From CAZXSK01 sp964642855 (GTDB lineage: Bacteria; Planctomycetota; Phycisphaerae; SM23-33), in NCBI GenBank assembly GCA_964642855.1, contig CAZXSK010000014.1, positions 1-64,000 on the forward strand: a DNA stretch of 64,000 nt. The letters run 5' to 3'. A program made the position numbers and the translations under genes. Positions 43,395-51,250 of this stretch are shown here, one piece after another. Position 1 is the first letter of the stretch. Each line of letters begins with the position of its first letter. The notes under the pieces are model-generated. The model was not told the DNA's origin, did no database searches, and worked only from the letters and a program-made list of their open reading frames with translations.

Positions 43395-43482
43395 GGTTAC
43401 TCCATCGGAGCCTGGATGGCACTTCCACGAACCCCGAGGATACTGCGGACGGCTTTGCGCAGACAAGGATCGCCAGTCGACC

Positions 43483-43511
43483 TTGTCCATCAGCCAGGGT
43501 GAAGGTAGAAT
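43483..43511 (+). promoter_or_regulatory. Promoter of tRNA-Arg
   Basis: TTGTCC (43483-43488) and TAGAAT (43506-43511) are separated by 17 bp. Transcription would begin near 43518, about seven bases before the mature 5' end of the tRNA. Confidence 0.55.
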
Positions 43512-43524
43512 CACCTGCCGTCAT

Positions 43525-43598
43525 GCGCCTGTAGCTCAGCTGGATAGAGCAGCGGTCTTCTAAACCGCAGGTCGCAGGTTCGAGTCCTGCCGGGCGCG
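43525..43598 (+). tRNA. tRNA-Arg (anticodon UCU)
   Basis: The 74-nt cloverleaf is complete. The acceptor stem GCGCCTG pairs with CGGGCGC (one G-U pair), the D arm is GCTCAGCTGGATAGAGC, the anticodon arm GCGGT-CTTCTAA-ACCGC exposes TCT, and the T arm is GCAGG-TTCGAGT-CCTGC. The discriminator base is G, and CCA is not encoded. It decodes AGA (and AGG by wobble), rare codons in this high-G+C genome. tRNA genes of this type are common integration sites, but no integrase or duplicated 3' end is visible nearby. Confidence 0.97.
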
Positions 43599-43628
43599 AT
43601 CCGAAGCACGAGTGGCTGGCTCTCGGCA

Positions 43629-45365
43629 TCACGCTCCGTCGCAGCCGTTCATCCGCGTAACGGTTACGTAGTACGCGCCCCGGGGGTCGCCGTCGCCTTC
43701 GAACCAGGCTTCCAGCACGCTCTTGTCCGTCCGATCGACGTCGACCTCGAAACTCACCTCCGAAACCCCCGCCTCCACGGGCTGGGCGTGGGTCTGGGCA
43801 TGCACGACCAGCCGGGCTGAGCTCGGAGAAACGGACCCGCACCGGTCGACCTCCTGACCGTGCGCGAGCCGGTCGGCCTGATCGCGCGGGAGGGGCTCGT
43901 CGATCGCCAGGGGCAGCACGTCCGGCCAGCGACGCAGCGAGAAGCGGTACCGGCCGGGCCGATCGAACTCGACGTTCCACCGCCCGCTCGACCGCCTGGC
44001 AGCGGCGATGTGTCCCTGGTTCCACGCAACGTCGCCCATCACGTCCATCGCGTCGAGCTGCGTGGGATTCTCGGCGTCTGCTCCGAGGACAATCGGGCAG
44101 AACTCTTCCATGTCGGGAGTCACCTTGGCGTACCAGGCGTCCAGCGCATTACGGAGACGGGAAGTTACGTCGGGCTGCTGACCGGCCAGGTCACGCTGCT
44201 GACCGGGATCGGCCTGGATGTCATAGAGTTCCCTGCCGTGCACGAGTCGCCACCTGCGGGTGAGGACGGCTGAATGGTCGATCGTCGGGATATCGCTGCC
44301 CTGCTGGTTCATCAGGAAGTGCAGCCTCTCGCCGGGCAGGCGGTCCTGCTCACCCCGGACTATGCCCCCCAGGCTCTGGCCGTCGAAGTCCACGCCGGGG
44401 TCCTCCAGGCCGAGCAGGTCGATCATTGTCGGCAGCAGGTCGACGTCGAGCGCCATCTCCGAGACGTCGCGGGCAGTGTTCATCCGCCCGCCCGGCCAGT
44501 GCAGCATCCAGGGCGCCCGATGGCCACCATCGTAGAACGAAGCCTTCTTCCCGCGCAGGCCTGCGTTGTAGCCATGCGTGACGAATTCCCGCTCGTCGAC
44601 CTCGCAGCCGCCCGAGGAACCGTTGTCGGTCATGAACATCAGCAGCGTATTCTCGGCCAGGCCCTGCTGCTGCAGGAACTGCCGAAGCCGCCCGACGTTC
44701 TCGTCGATGTTCTCGATCATGCCGAAGAATTCAGGATGAAGGATCTGCTCGTTGCCCCGGTAGCGGGCGGCATATTCCTCGTCGACCAGGTAGGGAGAAT
44801 GCGGAGCATTGGTGGCGATGTAGGCGAAGAACGGCTCGTCGCCGAGGCCGTCGATGAAGCGCATGGCCTGGTCGAACCAGACATCGGTGCAGTAGCCGGT
44901 GTGCTCTACGGGCTGGCCGTTGTGGAAATACGTGTCGTCGAAGTAGTTGTTGCCCCAGAAATCGGAGGTCTGGCCGACGCCGCCGCCCTTGTGCGCGACG
45001 ACATGCTCAAAGCCCCGATCGAAAGGCCGGTAGGGGTAGTTGTCCCCCAGGTGCCACTTGCCGAACATGCCCGTCCGGTAGCCGCTGGTGCGAAACACGT
45101 CGGCGAGGGTCACTTCCTCCCGGCGGAGGATGGACCGTCCCCAGTTGGTCGCCCACGCCCCGTTGACAGCCGGCCTGTGTCCGGTCATCAGCGCGCCCCG
45201 GGTGGGCGTGCACAGCGGCTGAACGTGGAAATCGGTGAAGCGCGTGGACTCTGCGTACAGCGCGTCGATGTGGGACGTGCGAAGCCAGGGATTGCCGCTG
45301 CAGCCCAGATCAGCCAGGCCCTGGTCGTCGGTGAGAATGAGTATCACGTTCGGTCGATCGGTCAT
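43629..45365 (-). CDS. FGly-type sulfatase without signal peptide
   Basis: The 578-residue protein is a type I sulfatase. NVILILTDDQG at the N-terminus holds the Asp pair for calcium. CTPTRGALMTGH contains the CxPxR motif whose Cys becomes formylglycine, and GKWHLGD supplies the next conserved lysine and histidine. Later FMTDNGSSGG and GLRGKKASFYDGG complete the active site. A C-terminal extension of about 120 residues is beta-rich. The start at 45365 (MTDRPNV) puts the catalytic domain at the very N-terminus, and no signal peptide is visible, unlike most exported sulfatases. It lies 134 bp downstream of the alpha-2-macroglobulin gene on the same strand. Substrates are probably sulfated polysaccharides. 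Confidence 0.93.
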   Translation of the reverse strand: MTDRPNVILILTDDQGLADLGCSGNPWLRTSHIDALYAESTRFTDFHVQPLCTPTRGALMTGHRPAVNGAWATNWGRSILRREEVTLADVFRTSGYRTGMFGKWHLGDNYPYRPFDRGFEHVVAHKGGGVGQTSDFWGNNYFDDTYFHNGQPVEHTGYCTDVWFDQAMRFIDGLGDEPFFAYIATNAPHSPYLVDEEYAARYRGNEQILHPEFFGMIENIDENVGRLRQFLQQQGLAENTLLMFMTDNGSSGGCEVDEREFVTHGYNAGLRGKKASFYDGGHRAPWMLHWPGGRMNTARDVSEMALDVDLLPTMIDLLGLEDPGVDFDGQSLGGIVRGEQDRLPGERLHFLMNQQGSDIPTIDHSAVLTRRWRLVHGRELYDIQADPGQQRDLAGQQPDVTSRLRNALDAWYAKVTPDMEEFCPIVLGADAENPTQLDAMDVMGDVAWNQGHIAAARRSSGRWNVEFDRPGRYRFSLRRWPDVLPLAIDEPLPRDQADRLAHGQEVDRCGSVSPSSARLVVHAQTHAQPVEAGVSEVSFEVDVDRTDKSVLEAWFEGDGDPRGAYYVTVTRMNGCDGA

Positions 45366-45499
45366 GCCTGCATGATACGACGCCCGCTGCAGGCAGGCAA
45401 CGCCGGCAAAATGAACTGAGATCCCCTGCGCACGAAACCGCCCCCCAGCCGGTGAGGCCCGGAGGCGGTGTCGCATCGGTTGCCGAAGTCAGCCAGGGG

Positions 45500-48400
45500 C
45501 TATTCTGCCACCACGAACTCCACCGGCGTGGCTGCGGCGATCTTGTCCGGCTCATAGTAATTGTACACCTTACTCGGCGACGCCTTCGCCTTCAGCGGCA
45601 TGCGGGCGACCATATCGTACTCGATTTCGAGCGTGGTCTTGGGCGCCAGCTCCGTCAGGTAGACGATCACGCCGCGTGCGGTGATGGTGTACCGGGCAAT
45701 CCGGCCGGCCGCCTTGAGCTTCTCCAGCCCCTCGGAGCGGACGGCGAACCCGGGCGGGGTGCCGATGTCCACCAGCGGCATGTTCGCCGTGGCGCCGGTG
45801 CGGTTGCGGACGATCGCCTTAACCCGCACCGTGTCGCCGACGCTGAGCTTCGTGCGGTCGTACTCGACCTCGACGGTCACCGGGGCCTCGCTGCGGGTGT
45901 CGATCTGCTGCGTGTAGTACCGGCCGATCAACTGGTACCCCATGCCCTTGGCGCCGACCGTCTCGATACGCAGGGCATGCGAACCGGGCTTCCAGTCGCC
46001 GTCCAGCGTGAGGGTGTGTACGATGTCGGACTGGCCGGGCTCGACCGAGAGCCGGCCGACCGTCGCACCGTCTGCATCCGTCACGGTGAACACCGCATCG
46101 GAGTCTCGCTTGACGGGAGTCTGCGACCCGGCCAGCAGGGCACGCAGCGCCAGGACCGTAGGCTGGGTGGAACCCCACGTGCCATAGCTGTCCCGGCTGG
46201 CAGCCAGGTATCGCAGCGCGTCGTTGACCAACGCGCTGTGCTCGGCCTCGCCGACCAGCGCCAGCACGGCCGTGGCTGTCGCCGTGACCGGGTTCTTTGC
46301 GTCCCAGAACGCCTGGTCGCCCTGGGACCGATCGGCCTTGCCTGCCAGGCGGTCCTGCACGCGTGCAGTGAGGCTGTCGAACCCCTTCGACGCCCGCAGC
46401 GCGTTGGCGATGATCGCCAGCGTGTGGACGTTGTCGGCTTCGTCAACGTGGGCAGCTACGTACTCGGCGCCCCTCTGGGCGCCGGCATGCTTCGGGGCGT
46501 ACTGGGCGATGGCCCAGGTGACGTACGCGGTGATCGCCAGCCTGGAGTTGTCGCCACCGGTGAACGGCTCGTGGAAACATCCCTCGCGGAAGCTCCACGA
46601 CCCGTCAGCTGCCTGCTTGCTCGCCAGCCAGTCGGCGGTGCGTTTCAGGAGCTTGGGGTCCACATGATGCACCTTCGACATGTCCGCGAACTCCATGAGC
46701 CCGTAGGCGGTGAGGACCTCATTCGCCGGACCCCGGCCGAACCAGTCGAACCCGCCGCCGCGGACCTCGAAGCCCACCAGCCGCTGGTAGCCAAGCTCGA
46801 TGTACCGCTTGGCCTTGGCGTGCACAGCCGGGTTGCTCATGCCATTGGCCTTCATGTAGGACAGCGCCATGACGTTCGGCCAGGTGGCCGAGGAGGTCTG
46901 CTCGAAGCAGCCGCTCGGCATGCGGAGGATGTTCTCCAAGCCGTCCATCAACTCGCTGAACGTCGATGGGTACACCTTCAGCTGCAGGCTGATCGACCCG
47001 TCCTCGGCGTGAGGGGGGATGTCCACGACCACGTCCCGGGCGGGACTGGCCATCCCGGGAAGCACAAACGCCTGGGGCAGGCCGGGGGGTACGATCGTCA
47101 ACTCGCGGCGCATCGCGTCGGCGAAGTCCCCGCCGCGGGCTTCCACGGACAGCGCAGCCCGGCCGACCTCCTCGGCACGCACCCGCACGAGCTTCCGCAC
47201 GACCTTGCCCGGCTGGACGCGGACGGTCAGCTGGCCGTCGGACAGCACGGTCAGGCCATCAGCGCCGGCGGCCTGGAGGGATACGTCCAGCGTCGTGTCG
47301 GCGTAGTTGTAGACCACGATCGGCACGGACACCTCGTCGCCGCGGGTGAGGGTCTGTGGGGCGTCGATGCTGACAAAGAACGGCTGGAATACGCGGACGT
47401 CCGCCTCGACGGTGCCGAGCTGGCCGCCCTGGCTGACCGCCCACCCGGAGATGTTCCAGGTGGTGATGCTGTCTGCCAGCGGAACCCGCAGCGTCGCCCG
47501 GCCGGTGGGGTCGGTGATCACGCAGGGCTTCCAGAGCAGCGTCTCGGGGAAGTAGTTCCTCATGCGCGGGGCGGATTCGTCGCTCTTTCGGTCGGGGGCA
47601 AAGTCGGTGTCGTGGAGATGGTCGAGAGGAGCATCCTTCCATCTCGCGTCGGCCAATCCTTCCGCGGTGGGCACGGCTCCTGTCATACTTTCCCCAGCGG
47701 ACCACCGGCTAAACCTCTGGGTGATCGGGACGAGCATTGGCAATGCGTCTGCCTGCGGTTCGGTCCCCATCGCCCGCGCCTTGCTCAGCGAGGGCAGGTA
47801 CAGGGGCGAGGTAGCCACCACGACCACCACGATGGCGACCAGAACAATCGCGATCCGTCCGACGACCCCGAAGAAGTTCTGGGCGGCCGAGGGGCTGTCC
47901 ATCGGCGCGCTGAAGACAAACCGCACCGCCAGGATCAACAGCGTCCCGCCGACCACAGCAGCCAAGGCCAGTACGCCATATCTCGTTGCCCTTTCGGCCT
48001 GGTCCTTCTCCCGGGCATGGGCCCGGGCAGCCGTCAGGGCGGTGTCCTCGTCGATGGCAAACGTGGTCTTGCCCTGCAGAATCTCCATGACTTCCGGAGA
48101 TACATGGTCCCGCAGGCCGGGGTTCGCCTCGATCCGCGCCAGCGTTGCCTTGCGGGTGGTCTCCCACTGCTGCTGGTCCATCTCGCCGATGCCGTAACCC
48201 GTGAGGCGCTCGAGGCGCTCCATGGGCGTGCGCACAGGCTGGGGCTTGCGATAGTGCGGGCTCGGAGCCGCAGCTGCCAGCATCGCAGCTGCGTACCGCT
48301 CGTGCTGGATCCCCAAAGGCGTGAAGCCATGGACCTCGATGGCGGGTTTGAGCAATTCCTCGTCCAGCGAGTTGAGCACGGCTTCGAGCCCCGGAGCTGC

Positions 48401-50404
48401 CTGCCGGACGGCAAGGACGGCTGAATCGATGCCCGCCAGCGACAGGGCAGCGGGCACGCCGTTGCCCGTTTCATCGGTCACGTCGAACACCAGCACGGCG
48501 TCCTCGCCCGGCCGGTAGACCGACTGGTCTCGGCGGACCTTCACCTGCAGCTGCGACGCCGGCTCGACGATCATCAGCGCGTCCCGACCGACCCATTCGC
48601 CTTCCTGGTCCAGCCGGTATGCATGCAGGCGAAGCGTGCCGTACAGGCTCGCGGGGATGTCCAGCGACAGCGTGCCGCGTCCGTCCTGAACGGGCACGAT
48701 CTTCGTCAGGTACGTCTGGCCGTCCCGAACGACGTCGACGTAGACTTCGTCGTCGCGGTCGGTGAGGACCTCGATCTTCGCGGTCTGCCCCGCTTTGTAC
48801 GTGGGCCGGTCGGTCCGCAGGATCAACTGACCCCCCGCAGCGACGGGCACCTTGACCGTTCGCTTGCCGCTTCGGCCTTTGGCGTCGGAGGCAGAGACCA
48901 CCAGCTGCTGGGGCGCTCGCTTCATCTCCACGATCGCGATGCCGGTTTCGTCGGTACGGACCGACTGGGCGAAATTCTCGAGATTCACGCGCGTCTGTGC
49001 GGGCCGGCCGTCCGGGTAGCTCGTCGCGATGAACACGCGATTGGCCAAGCCCGGGTTCAGCGCCCCGTTCTCGACGACGACTTCGATACGGATGTCGCTG
49101 CCGGAGACCACGACGTTGGCGTAGTTGGTGTTCTCCTGGCCGGCAGAGTCGGAAAGCTGCGCCGTCAGCAGCAACCTGGCGGTATTCGCCGTCTTGCGCA
49201 GTGCGACGACCGAATCGGGCAGCTGCAGCGAGAACTCCGCCTTGCCCTTCTCGTCGGTGGTGAGCGTATCGCGGACCAGCGTGGTCAGCCGGGCGGTGGC
49301 CCGATCGGCCAGCCATAGCTGCACCTTGCCCTCCGAGACCGGCTTGCCGAACGTGTACGTCGCGGTCAGCGTGCCGGTGACCTTCTCGCCGGGGAGGTAG
49401 TAGGGCTTGTCCAGGTCGAGATCGATCGTGAACGCGGGCAGCTTGTAGTGGAAGATCTCCACGGTCTGCTCGCTGTCGACCCCGCCGAACTCTGCCCGCA
49501 GCTTGTACTGCCCCGGGGAAATCAGCGGGTCGATCGGCATCGACGCCCCCGCCAGGCCGAACTCGCCCAGCTTCTCTTCCTGCGAGAAGATGACGTTCCC
49601 AGCCGGGTCGGTGACGGTGAACTTTCCTTCAGCGCCCTTCAGCGGCTTGAGGGAGGGCAGCTTCAGCGACAGCGCCCGCATGTGGAGCGTCTGGCCGGGC
49701 TGATAGATCGGCTTGTCGGTCGACAGGTAGACGCGGCTTTTGCGTTCGAGCTTGATGGGTACGGTCACCACGGCCAGCCTCTCGCGGGGTGTGGATGCCT
49801 CGAGGACATACTCACCCGGCTCCCAGTCGGGCATGACGGGGTTGCCCGCGATCGCCCCCGCCTGGTTGGTGACCGATTTCACCAGCGTTTCGGTTCTGCC
49901 CGTGCGCGGATCACGAAGCGTAAGCTCCACGGGCACGTTGCTTAGCTTCTGCCCCTGGGCGTCGGTCACCGTGGCGACAACGGTCGCGGGTCCGCCGGCC
50001 AGGTGACTCGCGTCGCGGGCGAAGACCCGCAGAACGGTGTCCGGCGCGGTCAATGTGGCTGAGTAGATCCACGCGCTGACCAGGAACAATGCAACGGCCG
50101 CTGCGGCGGCAAGCGGAATGCGCATCGTCCAGCCCAGAAGCGGTCTGGATCGGGTCTTCTCCCCGCGGATCACGCCGAGGACATCGTCGGCGGACGGCGC
50201 GGATCGGGCAGCTTCCTTGGCGGCGCCGTCGCGGATAGCGCGGCTGAGGGTCTTGCGGCGTTCGATGGCGGATTCGTAGGCGAGTTGCCACTCGGGGTCC
50301 TGCTCGATTCGCCTGCGAACGCGCGAGGCGGACTCCTCGTCGAGCAGGCCGTTGACGTAGCGATCCAGCAGATCGTCGAGTTTGTCAGTTGGGTGGTCAG
50401 TCAT
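45500..50404 (-). CDS. Anti-sigma-like domain fused to a thioester alpha-2-macroglobulin
   Basis: This 1634-residue protein starts with a short cytoplasmic anti-sigma-like helical domain (LDDLLDRYVNGLLDEESASR), then a membrane helix (about 90-117). Next come macroglobulin-type beta domains with VYLSTDKPIYQPGQTLHMRA at about 225-245 and later LRTDRPTYKAGQTAKIEVL. Two more membrane helices lie around residues 805-870. The C-terminal half has NISGWAVSQGG, the thioester motif PSGCFEQTSS with Cys1166, and the toroid thioester-domain repeats. This is the alpha-2-macroglobulin plan: a protease trap that becomes cross-linked through its thioester. The gene overlaps the ECF sigma gene by 8 bp, so the N-terminal domain probably binds that sigma factor. 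Confidence 0.85.
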   Translation of the reverse strand: MTDHPTDKLDDLLDRYVNGLLDEESASRVRRRIEQDPEWQLAYESAIERRKTLSRAIRDGAAKEAARSAPSADDVLGVIRGEKTRSRPLLGWTMRIPLAAAAAVALFLVSAWIYSATLTAPDTVLRVFARDASHLAGGPATVVATVTDAQGQKLSNVPVELTLRDPRTGRTETLVKSVTNQAGAIAGNPVMPDWEPGEYVLEASTPRERLAVVTVPIKLERKSRVYLSTDKPIYQPGQTLHMRALSLKLPSLKPLKGAEGKFTVTDPAGNVIFSQEEKLGEFGLAGASMPIDPLISPGQYKLRAEFGGVDSEQTVEIFHYKLPAFTIDLDLDKPYYLPGEKVTGTLTATYTFGKPVSEGKVQLWLADRATARLTTLVRDTLTTDEKGKAEFSLQLPDSVVALRKTANTARLLLTAQLSDSAGQENTNYANVVVSGSDIRIEVVVENGALNPGLANRVFIATSYPDGRPAQTRVNLENFAQSVRTDETGIAIVEMKRAPQQLVVSASDAKGRSGKRTVKVPVAAGGQLILRTDRPTYKAGQTAKIEVLTDRDDEVYVDVVRDGQTYLTKIVPVQDGRGTLSLDIPASLYGTLRLHAYRLDQEGEWVGRDALMIVEPASQLQVKVRRDQSVYRPGEDAVLVFDVTDETGNGVPAALSLAGIDSAVLAVRQAAPGLEAVLNSLDEELLKPAIEVHGFTPLGIQHERYAAAMLAAAAPSPHYRKPQPVRTPMERLERLTGYGIGEMDQQQWETTRKATLARIEANPGLRDHVSPEVMEILQGKTTFAIDEDTALTAARAHAREKDQAERATRYGVLALAAVVGGTLLILAVRFVFSAPMDSPSAAQNFFGVVGRIAIVLVAIVVVVVATSPLYLPSLSKARAMGTEPQADALPMLVPITQRFSRWSAGESMTGAVPTAEGLADARWKDAPLDHLHDTDFAPDRKSDESAPRMRNYFPETLLWKPCVITDPTGRATLRVPLADSITTWNISGWAVSQGGQLGTVEADVRVFQPFFVSIDAPQTLTRGDEVSVPIVVYNYADTTLDVSLQAAGADGLTVLSDGQLTVRVQPGKVVRKLVRVRAEEVGRAALSVEARGGDFADAMRRELTIVPPGLPQAFVLPGMASPARDVVVDIPPHAEDGSISLQLKVYPSTFSELMDGLENILRMPSGCFEQTSSATWPNVMALSYMKANGMSNPAVHAKAKRYIELGYQRLVGFEVRGGGFDWFGRGPANEVLTAYGLMEFADMSKVHHVDPKLLKRTADWLASKQAADGSWSFREGCFHEPFTGGDNSRLAITAYVTWAIAQYAPKHAGAQRGAEYVAAHVDEADNVHTLAIIANALRASKGFDSLTARVQDRLAGKADRSQGDQAFWDAKNPVTATATAVLALVGEAEHSALVNDALRYLAASRDSYGTWGSTQPTVLALRALLAGSQTPVKRDSDAVFTVTDADGATVGRLSVEPGQSDIVHTLTLDGDWKPGSHALRIETVGAKGMGYQLIGRYYTQQIDTRSEAPVTVEVEYDRTKLSVGDTVRVKAIVRNRTGATANMPLVDIGTPPGFAVRSEGLEKLKAAGRIARYTITARGVIVYLTELAPKTTLEIEYDMVARMPLKAKASPSKVYNYYEPDKIAAATPVEFVVAE

Positions 50405-51005
50405 GGGACACCTCTTGGGGGGTGCGAACAGGGGTTTGGGTCAGGGTCTTTCGCAGGTTCGCCAGGGCGTGATGCATCGCCTGGCGAATGGCGTTGGGGC
50501 GCTTCTGGAGGATCTGCGCGATCGTCGCGTAGTCGTTGCTGCACAGCCAGTACAGCAGCACGACGGTCCGCTGGACCTCCGGCAGCCGGGCGATCGCCTG
50601 GCGGACGCGCTGGCGGTCCTCGTCGCGCGTCATCGCTTCCAGGGGGCCCGGCTGGGCGCTCGAAGCGCTGTCGAGGTGGTCGCCGTCGAGAGAAAGCATC
50701 CGACTGGCCCCGCCGCCGTAGCTGCCCCTCTTCATCGCGGAGCGGCAGCAGTTGACCGCGATCGCGAAGAGGTACGGCCTGAAGGCCCGGGTCGGCTTGT
50801 ACCGCTTGCGATACCGGTACAGCCGGACCCATACGTCCTGGTAGATGTCCTCGGTGCAGTGGAGATGCCCCGCCAGGCGACGGATGAAACACCAGATTGC
50901 CGCCTGCCAGCGATTCATGAGTTCGCCGAGAGCGTCGTCGTCTCCGCCGGCCAGCCTCTGCATGAGGAATCGATCGAGACTTTCTTCGGATGCCTTTTCG
51001 GTCAT
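50397..51005 (-). CDS. ECF-type RNA polymerase sigma factor
   Basis: The 202-residue protein has region 2 with EDIYQDVWVRLYRYRKRY and the following FRPYLFAIAVNCCRS core-binding/-10 recognition helix, and region 4 with LPEVQRTVVLLYWLCSNDYATIAQILQKRPNAIRQAMHHALAN, a helix-turn-helix for -35 recognition. Length and layout are those of an extracytoplasmic-function sigma. The ATG at 51005 has GAGGTG upstream; a longer frame extends to 51149 but its extra sequence is not conserved in style. Its 3' end overlaps the alpha-2-macroglobulin gene, whose N-terminus is anti-sigma-like, so the two form a sigma/anti-sigma pair by position. Confidence 0.92.
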   Translation of the reverse strand: MTEKASEESLDRFLMQRLAGGDDDALGELMNRWQAAIWCFIRRLAGHLHCTEDIYQDVWVRLYRYRKRYKPTRAFRPYLFAIAVNCCRSAMKRGSYGGGASRMLSLDGDHLDSASSAQPGPLEAMTRDEDRQRVRQAIARLPEVQRTVVLLYWLCSNDYATIAQILQKRPNAIRQAMHHALANLRKTLTQTPVRTPQEVSHD

Positions 51006-51139
51006 GGCTTCACCTCTACCCGCCCATACCCCCTGGGTGTCCTGTTCGTTACATCGGAAATACGGAATTCCACGGGCCAGTGCGCAGAAATTCGGGCGAT
51101 CGGGAATTCCCAGAAAAACCAGCAAGGCGAGAATGGAGT

Positions 51140-51168
51140 TTGACAGCATGTCAATTGTTCCTGAAAAT
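51140..51168 (+). promoter_or_regulatory. Promoter with overlapping inverted repeat, upstream of the hybrid sensor kinase
   Basis: A perfect TTGACA (51140-51145) and GAAAAT (51163-51168) are 17 bp apart. The -35 element is the left arm of the perfect inverted repeat TTGACA-GCA-TGTCAA (51140-51154), so a repressor or response regulator binding here could block it. Confidence 0.5.
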
Positions 51169-51250
51169 GAATGCGTGTCGGTTTGGCTCCGGGAAGCATC
51201 GCGCGTTCGCTGCGTCCCCGTCGTCGTAGGCGGTCCGATGGGAGAAATTC

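Noticed and set aside
43525..43628. Mobile element integrated at tRNA-Arg
   Set aside because: No integrase, no duplicated tRNA 3' end and no change in gene style are visible on either side.
45452..48424. Plus-strand open frame of 990 codons opposite the macroglobulin
   Set aside because: It is antisense to a gene with intact thioester and macroglobulin motifs; its composition (Arg/His/Gly-rich) is typical of shadow frames.
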